Of a stretch of 64,000 nucleotides of DNA, positions 1-12,944 are shown in pieces. The stretch's first letter is position 1. Each line of letters starts with the position of its first letter. The translations under genes and the position numbers were made by a program. The notes under the pieces are model-generated. The model ran no database searches, was not told where the DNA came from, and saw only the letters and a list, made by a program, of their open reading frames with translations. Origin of the DNA: Siphonodentalium dalli (Eukaryota; Mollusca; Scaphopoda; Gadilida; Siphonodentaliidae); assembly GCA_032622095.1 (NCBI GenBank), contig CP136067.1:56461899-56525898 (forward strand), read 5' to 3'.

Positions 1-59
1 GGAGAAGCTCTGAGCACTCATTATCCACTCCCAATCATCAAAATAACCGTCCTCGGCAC

Positions 60-392
60 TTATGTCTGTCGTACCTAGGAACGGGGGAGATTTTCATCGA
101 ATCATGCCTCTTTTAGGGACGGGGGAGAATTTCATCGGGTCAGTTTTTCCGCTCTAGGGACGGGTACCATCATTTCTCTTGATTAAAAAGGCAGAATTAA
201 CTCATTGAAAAACAAAAAATTTAATTAAAACAAAAAATGCGTGTTGTGTGATTCTTATATCTGTCGTTCATGGGAAGGGGGAGATTTTCATCGGGTCAGT
301 TTTTCCGCCCGATGTACCGTAAATCATACCTCTTTTAGGGACGGGTACCATCATTTCTCTTGATTAAAAAGGCAGAATTAACTCATTGAATT
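60..392. repeat. Local direct duplication, period about 181 bp
   Basis: A block containing GGGACGGGTACCATCATTTC followed by a shared AAGGCAGAATTAACTCATTG segment occurs at about 161-210 and again at about 342-390. A related GGGGGAGATTTTCATCG segment occurs three times (about 84, 120 and 270). This looks like a degenerate tandem duplication of about 181 bp. No coding potential is seen. Confidence 0.7.
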
Positions 393-420
393 TTTTTTTT
401 AAATGTCATGTTTCTGACCA

Positions 421-1552
421 ACCATGCCAGTGGCGGGCTAACCTGCTAGTTAGTATATAAATGGCTAAAGATGCAACATCCGATTGAAACCATTCAACTA
501 TTGAAGCGCGGTTTCTATCCACCACAAATAATGAAATAGAACATACGAGTTAATTCGAGAAAGGATGTGGTGGCCAGATGTCGACCTTAAACATATATTA
601 TATCACATTTTGACTTTTTGTAGAGCGTCCAACTGTTCAAAGATTATACCTTTGATGGCTTTGATGTAGGGTGTTTTCGTTGCACAAAAAAATCATTATC
701 AAAAAGCGTTTGTAACTAAATACACCAATACTTATTTTCATCGTATTTTCTGTGGGCTCTTGAATGTCTTCGTGATGTGTTACGTAAATGACCCCATAAA
801 CCAAGCCATGGCGACTTCGCTGGTTTTCATTAAGCTAACCACGAAATTGGCCTAAATAAAACTAATATGCCAAGGCCTAAATGACATGGGGGAATTCTTC
901 AGAACTTGTGAAGCAGCCAATTTGATTTACATATCGCTGGTCCATTACCGATTCCGCGCTTTAGCAATATCACATTATCCGCTCTCCGATTTTGCCTGAC
1001 CATATAGGACAAAAATCATATGACGCCATTCGTGGAACATGTCCGTAACGTATATAGGCCGTGCTTGTGGTTGCTAATAATATCATGTTTATTTATATGA
1101 TAACATGTATAAATATATCTGCACTCTTTTACATATAGGCTCTGCTAATGTGAAGGGTACTAATACGAGTTCGGTCGCGAATCTTCAACAACCAATATAA
1201 GAACATCGATGTAGAGTAATTACCGACCAACACAACGGTGAGACAAACAATGCCCAATTATCGGATAACGATGGCACAGCAACCCCCAAAATCAATGGTG
1301 TCCATTGACACTAAACTTTAAAATGATCGCAAGGATCTACTCCCGTAAACATCTCGAATATTAATTGGTCGACCGATCAATGATTGCCTCCACCCAATTT
1401 GACCAGACGGTGTTATTATCGGCTATGTTGTATATGTTGATTCCATAGAATAGCTCCTCCTCGCTTAATGAGATATCGGGATTCAAAGATCGCGATAGTC
1501 AGCATAATTCAGCATAAGTGCCATGTCAGCTCGTATTAGTTTGGTGGACTTC
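421..1552. other. No feature recognised
   Basis: This is AT-rich DNA with stops in all frames. I see no splice-bounded coding stretch, no RNA gene and no clear repeat. Confidence 0.5.
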
Positions 1553-3170
1553 TAATGCCGGATGCATCATCTCCAGTTTAAACCTGGTTTACTGAAACTG
1601 CTATGCTCAAACAGCCGTTCGAAAGCTTACTTGGCACCATGCATAGTTCAAACTCGAGACCGTATTTCTAACTGGCGCATTCGTCATCATTAAACCAGGT
1701 CTAGCCAGTCCATTGTTAAGCAGTAGTGTCTGTTATATCGCAGAACCAAACAATCGCACTACATAATACGGACCGCCGCGTTCTAACGACAGCGATAATC
1801 GACACTTAAGGGTGGATACACACATGCATGTAATCTCTGTATGTAAAATACATGTATTTTACATGGCCACACCAATAATTGACAACTTTAATCGCCTGCG
1901 CGCGAGCGGTTCATTGTTAACAGACCAGACAAGTGAGTAGTCATAAGCGAAGTCGAACTCTCTGCTATCAGGACATTTAAGGCCAGTCAAAAACATGTCT
2001 TCTCTTACGGGTGTGGAAATTAGTTATAAGTCTGTGTGATATCTGGCATTTTCTTAATGCACGGACACCATAAGCGACACATCTGGTGTATACAGGCTTG
2101 ATATAGAACATTTTCGACAATGATGCTTGCTTGGCGTGGAGTTGCGAAAGCTTCAAATCGCCAAGGGACTTAGTTGAATGTATCAGTCGGAATAATCTGG
2201 GCAAGAAGGTACAATATAATATGTTTTACTTAAATAGCGCAGAGTTAGCCACCCCACCTGGTAAATTTCGGGATCATATATAGCCCCAAGTCGGTGATCA
2301 TATAGCCCCTGCGTAAGGAATTCCTGATAATTTGGGTTATGGCGCGAACAATTATTTTAAGCGGTCTAACTACTTTGTTCAGTCAACGGCTATCTGCACG
2401 ATCAGAGCTTGGCTCACTGTGGTCAAACATGGCCGCAATGATTGGGTTGTCAACGGACCAATATTACATGGTCTGTATGATCAATGTAAAACGCCAAATA
2501 CACGATAATTACAGAGATTACATGCATGTGTGTATCCACCCTAAGACAGCGAGCATATTTTGGTTGAAATGTATAAGCGATAAGCACTTACATCTGTACA
2601 GCGTGTGTGGACAATGTTTTGTCAATTGCGAACATGTTTTGCATTTCCTAATCTCGAACCGACAACTAAACCATACCATTCGTCGGTCCGGCAAAACGGG
2701 ATTTAGGGAGGCTAGACTTGACATGGCGAATCCGTCTTTTCTGGACCGCGGTTTACAATTATTACTCAATCAGTTAAATGGTGGAGCTTAAAATGTTCTC
2801 ACGTACATGTACAGATTCTTTATTCTCACCAACTTTGATAAAAAAAATTCGATTAGCCTCTGAGGTGAGGGTGGTGACTTGTGTGGTATCATGCCACAAT
2901 AGATTCATTGATAGTTGTTATACAAGCGTGCACTTGTTTCTTGTTAATTGAGGGCGTGTCGATAACCACTCTAACTACTTGTTTGTGGTCCACATGGTAC
3001 ATGTAACTGGACCGTTGGATTGCGTGTTCATCTCACAGAATAGAGTTGTTCAATCAGGTCACCAAACGACAAAAACACCCCATTAGACCCGGTTTTGCTG
3101 GGAGATCAATGTAGGTTTAAACCCTGTTTAAATTCGGATGCTTAAACTGGAGATGATGAATCTGGCATAA
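1553..3170. repeat. Possible decayed DNA element bounded by inverted ends
   Basis: About 30 bp at 1553-1582 (TAATGCC...CATCATCTCCAGTTTAAA) recurs as an imperfect reverse complement at about 3141-3170 (about 25 of 30 matches by eye). The 1.6 kb between them includes a 150-codon open frame (2339-2791) that resembles no protein I know, and a perfect 24-nt palindrome at 1841-1864 (half-site ATGTAAAATACA). No convincing target duplication flanks the ends. It may be a remnant of a terminal-inverted-repeat transposon or a chance inverted pair. Confidence 0.3.
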
Positions 3171-4656
3171 GGTAGTACATTCAGGTTGTATACAAATAGG
3201 GACAATTGGGTGTCCGCGAACAGCCGGTCTCCAAGATTCGAAAACCGATACCTATTCCAGGAAAACAATGACACCACGCTCGAAAATCAAGAACTGAAAA
3301 TTCAAATACGAGAACATTGCGTCACGGGGTTCCTGGCCGGCATTCGAATAATCGAATATTATAGGTGGTTTGCGCGATGATACGCACAAGAACGCTGATC
3401 CAAACACACACCGTTATGTTATGCGTTAGAGAGTGTATATAGGCATGCATGGTGGGTACATTGAAATGTACATTCCGGTATATTTTCTTCTCGTGATACA
3501 GGTAGATATTATATAGGATAAAACTATATCAGCGATGGTATTTGAGATGTTGCTTATATTTCCGAACAACTAACTCCGCGGACAGTGTTTGTTCACAGCA
3601 GGACTGTGTCGGTTCTGGGAATTAATAATTAATAAATCACGCTTGTTATTTGCTAAATTCTGGTTTTCGAGTATAATGTCGGTTCCGGATACGACGCGGA
3701 CGAAAGTGTCACAAAAATAACATAATGGACATGCAATATAACTGAATATACATATACAAGTGTGTGTGTGACCATGTGTAAATTGTTTACGTCTTCACGG
3801 TCGTAAAGACAAGTTACACGTGCGTTGAACTGTTGACAGGACCTTGGTGAATACCGCGTTCAGTTGATCGATAACAATGGGATGATATTATTCCTGTGGA
3901 GCCGATGGTTATCACGCCAAAAACAATTATTGGCTTGTTTTGTGTGAAGAAAACAATAAAAATACACAAGGGTCTGAAATGTTGAGTTGATTTATTGAAT
4001 ATACATAAATCGATAGACGTATAGCAATGACGGACGAGCTTGTTCAGAAGAGAAAATCACACCTCGGAGAACCATCAAGTCGTTGAAAATAAGCTGCCCT
4101 GGCCATCCAGACAGCCATACGAAGAACGCAGCTTCAATTGGATTCATAAAAAGGGCATCAAATCTGTTTCAATGTTCAAATGGGTGGCGTGACCATCCAT
4201 TTTCATCACCGGTACTGATCGTTACTGCAAGATCTTGGAAATTGAGAGAGAGTTCGTAATCGTCATGCCCAAACTAAACCAATAGTACTTGTCAGTATAT
4301 GGCACCATGGACATTATGCCTATATACAGAGCAAAATTTATCAAATTAAATTAACTTATGAACGGAATAATAATCTTCAGGCTGCAGATCATGCACGTGC
4401 ATGAAGCGCATTGTTGTCCGAAACCCAGATATTCACCCCTCTATATTGAATTATAAATGAAGACATTGTTACTTTCAACCCAAGTTGCAAGTTAGCGCCA
4501 CCAAGTGAATCTAAGATATCTTGTAACACCGTGGCGGCGGTATGAGATTAACGCTCGCGATACTTTTTATAACTAATACTGACACGATAAAGACGTATTA
4601 AAACGAGGTGTGTTAACATTCATAGTTTATAGAGGCGACTGGTCCTGATTCTAATA
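3171..4656. other. No feature recognised
   Basis: AT-rich sequence with no long open frame, no RNA gene and no repeat that I can match elsewhere in the window. Confidence 0.5.
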
Positions 4657-4862
4657 CAGTAATGCCCTAATTAATCGACTCCCTAATTAACCACAGCAGA
4701 ATTATGGGTAACTTTTCAGGATTTAGTCGGAAATATGGCTTGTTGTCATTCATCGGAAAGCTCTCCCCGATGAATGGCAACAAGCCATATTTCCGACTAA
4801 ATCCTGAAAAGTTACCCATAATTCTGCTGTGTTTAGGGAGTCGACTAATTAGGGCATTACGG
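4657..4862. mobile_element. Fold-back MITE, Tc1/mariner-like, flanked by TA
   Basis: A near-perfect inverted repeat of about 100 bp per arm (4657-4756 and 4767-4862) surrounds a 10-bp loop (AAAGCTCTCC). The outer ends read CAGTAATGCCCTAATTA and, on the other strand, CCGTAATGCCCTAATTA. A TA dinucleotide flanks both sides (4655-4656 and 4863-4864), the target duplication expected of Tc1/mariner/pogo elements. Only a few mismatches separate the arms, so the element is young or maintained by conversion. The open frames on both strands here are mirror images caused by the palindrome and are not genes. Confidence 0.8.
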
Positions 4863-4971
4863 TATGCTGCAATGGTGTTGGTTCCTGCTGATTTAGCTTT
4901 CATATTGGTTGAACAAACCGAGTGCATTTGACAGACCACTCGAAGTCTGATCTATGTATGACATGCGTTAA

Positions 4972-5243
4972 AGATACGGGCGGTCTTGGTGGTGGGTATG
5001 CTTTTAAAATATTCACCTCCGTCAAAAATCGCCATAAGCAGAAATAATAGTAAAATATAGACATACTTTGTTCTTACACCAATCAGAAATATGGCATAAA
5101 CAGTATGGTATTGCCAATTTTGTTTGCTTTGTTATGTAAACAAAGGCAAAAAACGTTACGTTTCTTGGCTTTTGTTTAGATCCGGATATGGTAAACATAA
5201 AGAGCGTTATTTGCTACTGTTTTCCTGATATGGAAAAAAATTT
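4972..5243. mobile_element. Half copy of the TTAA-flanked (piggyBac-like) MITE family
   Basis: After a TTAA at 4968-4971 the sequence follows the left half of the element at 12447-12940: a GGTCTTGGTGGTGGGTATG stretch, then ATAAACAGTATG, TTATGTAAACAAA, GGTAAACATAAAGAGCG and CCTGATATGGAA in the same order. Similarity stops at the border of the next element (5244), and the right half is not found beyond it. It is therefore a truncated copy. Confidence 0.65.
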
Positions 5244-5735
5244 CAGGCACGTATGGCATTTTTTCCCTTTCGATGATTTTTTGTACCCACCCACCCCCAC
5301 CGCCAAATTTTTTTCCGTTTTCGACAGTTTTTTCCGACCATTTTTTGACACCCACCCCCTTTTAACACTAAAACAGAGATTTGCGGGGGGAAATTCACTG
5401 TAAACAGGTGTATATGAATTTCTGTGCATACTATTTATCATGGATGTTAACATGGACATGTAAATAGGAATGAGTCATTTTGAGGTCATTCGGCCAAAAA
5501 AACATGGCTGCCAGCGGCCATCTTGGATTTCAAAATTTGCAACAAAATACAACACGATAACTGCCTGCAGTCAGTTTACCAGTTAGAATTACATTATTTC
5601 TCTCATTCAAAGTGGTTTTGAAGCCCAACTCATTGCCAAAACACTAAAAAACAAGCAGGAAATTTTTGTTTTAGTTGCGGAAAAAATTGCTTGTTGCTGG
5701 CTTTGACCACCCACCCACCCCGGCATACGTGCCTG
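5244..5735. mobile_element. Non-autonomous terminal-inverted-repeat element, 492 bp
   Basis: The ends are perfect 12-bp inverted repeats, CAGGCACGTATG at 5244 and CATACGTGCCTG ending at 5735. Both flanks read AATTT, which could be a 5-bp target duplication, although the flank is low-complexity A/T and makes this uncertain. C-rich tracts (CCCACCCACCCCC and CCACCCACCCC) lie just inside each end in the same orientation. No transposase is encoded. The superfamily is not clear: CAGG ends recall hAT, but an 8-bp duplication is not evident. Confidence 0.55.
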
Positions 5736-8704
5736 AATTTTTTGTTCACCCCCCCCCCCCTGATTGGGCTGGAATATTTGTGACTGCTTTATTCTTCATT
5801 ATAATATATGGGGGTGTGATACTATATTACGCAATTAAAAATCTAACTCAACATTATGATACAAATGAAGCCTCCTCTCATAGAGCCAAGACAATACGCT
5901 ATTTGATTATTGGAGTTTTGTGTGAAATTACTAATTATTCTATCAGTTCTTGGTACCGAAAGGGGCAAAAAATAAAATGATATTTTCAACCTCTCAAATG
6001 TATTAAAATCCATTGTTTTTGTTGTCTCTTGACAATTGCTCTGATTCTACATACAATGAAGTTGATGATATGTGAAATTCTAAATAATTTTGCCAGACAG
6101 ATCTAGAGAAATTCTTTGTTGAAAATCTCTTGCCCATTTTTGGCTGGATTTATGCAAAACGTGCGTCTCCCCCTTAAATAGTTTGCACAGTCACTTCATT
6201 GTTATTGCAATGGTGATTATTCGTACTCTCACTTTTTGGACATGGGTCGATTATAACAGTGTTAAAAGTCAATGCGCAGTTTTCAGTTCCACGCCCTGCG
6301 TCTTGCCTATTGGGGCTATTCTCCACTATGATACTGTTCATGTTGTTGGTAATATTTAACAGATTGTCCGAACAACATGTCTGACTTTAATCTAACACAA
6401 ACCAGTATCTCGTTTCAAATACGGATATTTCACAAGTCGTGAGTAAACGCTCGACCTACATGTACGCACACGACAAAACGTATCCAGTAGTTTGAAACTA
6501 GGACAAAGCATGGCGATAAAACACCTACACAGTGAAATATATCGTATTTTAGCAATTTTTGAGACACGCCATCAAAATTGCTTATATCGATTTTCGAAAT
6601 ATCGATTTATTGACTGGATATAGTGGCGGCCGTTTAGATTTAATTAATGGTGAATTGAAACGTCATTAATAAATAATGTCCTTCCGAGATGCATATACGA
6701 TATTCTCCTATCGAGCGAGCACATGACATTATGTTATACTCTGTTCAATTTCTTGCATCAATTATATCGTGTGCGCGACCTTGGTATCCTTTAATGAGAA
6801 AACGGCAGAAAAAGGACCATGCACTTATTCAATTGAAACGATCCAATGCACAAATGAAGGGTTTGCAAATTATATCATATATACAATGATTATACGTTCC
6901 GATCGGTTGTATGACGAATATCTTCGTTCAATAAATGTGTCGTATCGTATTGCAAGTAGATGGTGCACGGGTATGGATGTGCTCTGTGTAATGCAGTTCA
7001 ATTACGTAGAATTAAATTCATTCCAGTCTAAAATATAATGAAATTTTATTACAATGAGATCGCGAGGAATAATCGGCCCCGGCTTCCTGGCTCGCTACGA
7101 TCCATAACAATATGCATGTGGCGAATCTTTTCCCTTTCTGTACTGAGTCGGGGTATATGGATAATAGTTTAAAGTCTATGCATTGACTAAAAACACTTTT
7201 AAAAAATGTTATAGACACTTACAATGTATAACACCAGATGGTTATGTTGCGAGTTTTTAGATTAATAATGTAAACACGTCTTCATTCTCTCTTCAAACGA
7301 TTTCATATAAATTCGTGTTGCTTCATTGTTAAGTGTTTATCCAACCAATGACTTCCATTGAAATATCAAACGATGGTGAAATTGTTTAATGGCGAAACAA
7401 TGAAACTTTCAACATATTTTCTATTTTATTATTATGTAAGTGTTCGGTCACGGTAATTGTCCGAACCAAAACATGAAGCGACCGACTAGATCGAGTTTGG
7501 GTTTGACAGTTTTACCGAAGTTTAATTTCCTCTGATCTAAGTAAGTATATATAGCTGTGGTGAAAGACTGACCCAAAGAGATACTATATTGTTTTGCCTT
7601 TAAAAAAGTTCATCTTCATTTCGTGACTCTCGAACTTAGCGATTATTATTGTACCACATCGAGATATTGACCCTGACTATTCCGCTACATGTAATTCGCG
7701 GAATAGACATTCCAAAGTTTGTGATAGTCAAAGGCTGAAGGTATATGAAATAAAATGCATAACATTACGGCATTTTTCAACAAGAAAGCTAAGAAACCAA
7801 TACCACGCCGCGTTTACCTGATAATGACAACGCAATCATGCTACAAAATTAGAATCAGAAATAAAATGAGGGGGACCTGATAGCAATGGTGTAAATAATA
7901 TGGTTTCTTACAGTTACCAAGGGACGAAATTAATTTCTGATACATTGCAATCATAAATATCGGACCTTCTTCAAATCAATATATTGTATGTGAAAATAAT
8001 TTCACAGGGCTTCTATTTGCGATTCGGTGATGCCACACTCATTGAAAATATTTATCGTTTGCCGAGCACTGAGGCATGGAAACCTTTGACGGAACATGTT
8101 AGCGTAAGTAACAACACTCAATCAGACAGACTCAGCCAAATTGGAATTTTACTGACCCAGAGTTGACTGAACTCAACTTTTTGGTAAATTCAGACCAACT
8201 GGAGAGGTACGGGTGTAAGTTATACTCAATCTGACACTGACAAGTTCTACACAATATACAATTGCATATCTGAATCCTGGTGGTGCAAATAGCTACCTCA
8301 ATACATGGGATTATCTGTTGGAATCAGTACGACGTTAGGACTTGGTCAACATCCTAATATCAGTAGAATTATTGTATATATTACATTACCATTGTCTAAT
8401 GTCAAATTGAGGGCGGAGAACCTATGTCACCAATACAATCTCTAATTCAAAGCGGTTTTTATTTTTAATTTGTTTAAAATATATATACACGTTTGTCTGG
8501 CGGGATAAAATAGTAGAGATGAGCTGCGAAAATGCACATTCATACCTCAGTAATCGTTAAAGTCATACTTATAACTGAAATTTACAATATGTATCGATTC
8601 TGCCACGATCTTGAACATCAACAAACACACCTCAACCATTAAATAGATATTCGTAAAATGCACATAATCCATTTCACCCGTAAGTATAATAACTCCAGCA
8701 ACAA
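5736..8704. other. No gene recognised
   Basis: Includes a 101-codon open frame (5675-5980) whose second half has a hydrophobic run of about 22 residues. Its first part lies inside the 5244-5735 element, so it is not a credible gene. The rest is AT-rich and non-coding, with no repeats I can relate to others here. Confidence 0.5.
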
Positions 8705-11012
8705 ATATCTAGCGCGTCCACAGCTTATATCTAGCGCGTCCACATCTTATATCTAGCGCGTCCACAGCTTATATCTAGCGCGTCCACATCTTATATCTAG
8801 CGCGTCCACATCTTATATCTAGCGCGTCCACATCTTATATCTAGCGCGTCCACATCTTATATCTAGCGCGTCCACATCTTATATCTAGCACGTCCACAGC
8901 TTATATCTAGCGCGTCCACATCTTATATCTAGCGCGTCCACATCTTATATCTAGCGCGTCCACATCTTATATCTAGCGCGTCCACATCTTATATCTAGCG
9001 CGTCCACATCTTATATCTAGCGCGTCCACAGCTTATATCTAGCGCGTCCACAGCTTATATCTAGCGCGTCCACAGCTTATATCTAGCGCGTCCACATCTT
9101 ATATCTAGCGCGTCCACATCTTATATCTAGCGCGTCCACATCTTATATCTAGCGCGTCCACATCTTATATCTAGCACGTCCACAGCTTATATCTAGCGCG
9201 TCCACAGCTTATATCTAGCGCGTCCACAGCTTATATCTAGCGCGTCCACATCTTATATCTAGCGCGTCCACAGCTTATATCTAGCGCGTCCACATCTTAT
9301 ATCTAGCGCGTCCACAGCTTATATCTAGCGCGTCCACAGCTTATATCTAGCGCGTCCACATCTTATATCTAGCGCGTCCACAGCTTATATCTAGCGCGTC
9401 CACAGCTTATATCTAGCGCGTCCACATCTTATATCTAGCGCGTCCACATCTTATATCTAGCGCGTCCACAGCTTATATCTAGCGCGTCCACATCTTATAT
9501 CTAGCGCGTCCACATCTTATATCTAGCGCGTCCACAGCTTATATCTAGCGCGTCCACAGCTTATATCTAGCGCGTCCACAGCTTATATCTAGCGCGTCCA
9601 CAGCTTATATCTAGCGCGTCCACATCTTATATCTAGCGCGTCCACAGCTTATATCTAGCGCGTCCACAGCTTATATCTAGCGCGTCCACAGCTTATATCT
9701 AGCGCGTCCACATCTTATATCTAGCGCGTCCACATCTTATATCTAGCGCGTCCACAGCTTATATCTAGCGCGTCCACAGCTTATATCTAGCGCGTCCACA
9801 TCTTATATCTAGCGCGTCCACATCTTATATCTAGCGCGTCCACAGCTTATATCTAGCGCGTCCAAATCTTATATCTAGCGCGTCCACATCTTATATCTAG
9901 CGCGTCCACATCTTATATCTAGCGCGTCCACAGCTTATATCTAGCGCGTCCACATCTTATATCTAGCGCGTCCACAGCTTATATCTAGCGCGTCCACAGC
10001 TTATATCTAGCGCGTCCACAGCTTATATCTAGCGCGTCCACAGCTTATATCTAGCGCGTCCACATCTTATATCTAGCGCGTCCACAGCTTATATCTAGCG
10101 CGTCCACATCTTATATCTAGCGCGTCCACAGCTTATATCTAGCGCGTCCACATCTTATATCTAGCGCGTCCACATCTTATATCTAGCGCGTCCACATCTT
10201 ATATCTAGCGCGTCCACAGCTTATATCTAGCGCGTCCACAGCTTATATCTAGCGCGTCCACATCTTATATCTAGCGCGTCCACATCTTATATCTAGCGCG
10301 TCCACAGCTTATATCTAGCGCGTCCACATCTTATATCTAGCGCGTCCACAGCTTATATCTAGCGCGTCCACATCTTATATCTAGCGCGTCCACATCTTAT
10401 ATCTAGCGCGTCCACATCTTATATCTAGCGCGTCCACATCTTATATCTAGCGCGTCCACATCTTATATCTAGCGCGTCCACAGCTTATATCTAGCGCGTC
10501 CACATCTTATATCTAGCGCGTCCACAGCTTATATCTAGCGCGTCCACATCTTATATCTAGCGCGTCCACATCTTATATCTAGCGCGTCCACAGCTTATAT
10601 CTAGCGCGTCCACATCTTATATCTAGCGCGTCCACATCTTATATCTAGCGCGTCCACATCTTATATCTAGCGCGTCCACATCTTATATCTAGCGCGTCCA
10701 CAGCTTATATCTAGCGCGTCCACATCTTATATCTAGCGCGTCCACATCTTATATCTAGCGCGTCCACATCTTATATCTAGCGCGTCCACATCTTATATCT
10801 AGCGCGTCCACATCTTATATCTAGCGCGTCCACATCTTATATCTAGCGCGTCCACATCTTATATCTAGCGCGTCCACATCTTATATCTAGCGCGTCCACA
10901 TCTTATATCTAGCGCGTCCACATCTTATATCTAGCGCGTCCACATCTTATATCTAGCGCGTCCACATCTTATATCTAGCGCGTCCACATCTTATATCTAG
11001 CGCGTCCACAGC
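8705..11012. repeat. 22-bp minisatellite, about 105 units, two single-base variants
   Basis: A head-to-tail array of a 22-bp unit with core TATCTAGCGCGTCCACA followed by TCTTA or GCTTA. I counted 105 units by hand: about 64 carry T and 41 carry G at the variable position. Almost no other variation exists. Two units read TAGCACG (8890 and 9176, exactly 13 units apart, both followed by a G-type) and one reads TCCAAAT (about 9864). The last stretch before the end is a run of 13 T-type units. Each unit carries two CpGs (GCGCG), unusual in otherwise CpG-poor DNA. No spacers are present, so it is not a CRISPR array. Confidence 0.97.
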
Positions 11013-12442
11013 CTGAGATCCAAATAGCAGCTATCCGAACGCCTGGAGCGACGGCCTAGTGATTACATTAGTGACGTTGGTTCCTGACACTGAAATTAGA
11101 AATATTCTTTTCCAAGCGAAAAAGAACAAAAGCTTAATCACGCTGTTAACTTGGTGAGTCATGTATTGCACATTGTGGAAATTGCACATTGTGGAAGAAT
11201 GTCTTTGTATTGGGTCATTTGATCTTAGCCCTGTGGTAGAACACTGGACGGAAAAGAAGTTCAGGACTCAAAAGAAAAAAAAGTATCAGAAACGTGTTAT
11301 CAAGACCAAATATCGACAAGAAACATCAAATAACTCAGGATTAACATCAAATCAGTTTGTGACTTGTGGTAACACACATGAGACAGTTGATCATCTACAT
11401 AATCTGACTCTGATTCCAGCTCATTCGATATTCATGGGGTTTTGAGTAAAATTCTGATTATGATAACTATTGTCAGAATGTCAAGTTCTGAGACTAATAT
11501 TTCAAAGTGAAAGTGATGAGTCTGCTTTTTAGGTAAATGTTAATTAAATGACCCATTAACAACAATCACATTATCACAATGCATCACTGATTTGGAATGA
11601 CTTTAAATTTTCTTTAACATACCTTAATTGTTAAATTGTTACATAAGTTATTTAAACAACATTCACAAGACTTGGTCAATGGTTTAGAGATAAAAATTAC
11701 AATGATATCTACATTATAATTAAGATTGATAACAATTTCCACTGGCGGCTTCTGACTTGTTGGTCTAACTTAATAAGTTAATATAACACAGCAATAGTCG
11801 TCATAACTCATCATAAATTCATGCCCATACAATCGCAGTATGATTAACGTTTCTCTATCTATTGGTTGGTATTATGGAGATATCGATTAAACGAATTGAT
11901 TTAGAAATTGACTAAAACCAGTCCAATCTATTGAATGAGTGTGTGGTGCGGGCAATAATCTAGAGCCGTTTTTGTAAGTACTTATATGTTTGGTTGTCGA
12001 AACTCTGGAAACCCAAACTTCCAAATATCCTCAAACTCCAGTCCTAGTGGATACTTGATAGTATTTACTAAATCTTAAATTTCAAAAATGTAAGCGCAAC
12101 TTTCCCTATTGCAACATCATGCAAATTAGACCATCAATACATAGCCTTCAATTGCACAATCAAGTGGCCAGTCAGCTATATTATACCATGCCGAGTTATA
12201 TGAGGATATTATCAAATACAGAACAGATTTGCCAAACAGAAACAACCTCTTGATTCTTCCCTGCTGTGGAGTACAGACTTTTGGCACTAGAAGTACGTTA
12301 TTCTGTTCACCTGTTGGATTGAGTCAATGAGTGATATTGGTATATCCACCTGGAGGCACCAGTAACATTAAACACACTGATGGTACATACACATGTGACA
12401 ATGTTGAGCAACAATAACCCACTTGTTGCTGAATGTTACCTT
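11013..12442. other. No gene recognised
   Basis: AT-rich flank of the minisatellite. A 94-codon frame at 11161-11445 has no recognisable domain and no splice context. I see no RNA gene and no repeat. Confidence 0.5.
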
Positions 12443-12446
12443 TTAA

Positions 12447-12940
12447 AGGCACGTGCGGCCTTGGCGGTGGGTATCCTGTGAAAATATATCCACCTGTCAA
12501 ATACCGCCACAAACAGAAAGAACATCAAAATGTAGATAGACTTTGTCCGTATACAAATAAGAAATATCGCATAAACAGTATGTTATGGTCATATGTTTGA
12601 CCATTGTTATGTAAACAACAGCATAAAAAGTTACTTTTCTGGTGTTTGTTTATATTATGATGGTAAACATAAAGAGCGTTCTTTGTGTGTGAATTCCTGA
12701 TATGGAACGAATAAAGAGCGTTTATGCCATTTGTGTGTGATTAGCCAGCAGCATTGTGTTGTCTTCTGTAACACAATCAGGCTCTTGCTTAGGTAAAATA
12801 TAGTAAATCTTTATGATAATATGCTGTTTACGCGATGGTCATGGTATATATGAACGGAACTGTATGCGTTTTAATGTTTTTCTGTTTACGGTGTTTGGAA
12901 CAAATATGAATATTTTCGACAATTAAGGCCGCACGTGCCT
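12447..12940. mobile_element. TTAA-flanked piggyBac-like MITE, 494 bp (reference copy)
   Basis: TTAA stands at 12443-12446 and again at 12941-12944. The ends are matching inverted repeats: AGGCACGTGCGGCCTT at the left, and AAGGCCGCACGTGCCT at the right. The precise TTAA duplication is the signature of the piggyBac superfamily. No transposase ORF is present. Related copies lie at 55119-55612 (also 494 bp, opposite orientation), 44783-45131 and 4972-5243. The interior contains two TAAAGAGCGT motifs and GTTATGTAAACAA stretches shared among copies. Confidence 0.85.
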
Positions 12941-12944
12941 TTAA

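Noticed and set aside
2339-2791. 150-codon open frame as a gene
   Set aside because: No recognisable domain, no splice context and composition like the surroundings; kept only as part of a possible decayed element.
4667-4939. Opposed open frames with the same peptide on both strands
   Set aside because: Both are produced by the fold-back palindrome at 4657-4862.
5675-5980. Frame with a hydrophobic, membrane-like stretch
   Set aside because: Begins inside a transposable element and has no homologous feature or splice support; AT-rich DNA often yields such runs.
8705-11012. Regularly spaced repeats resembling a CRISPR array
   Set aside because: Units follow head to tail with no unique spacers, and the context is eukaryotic.
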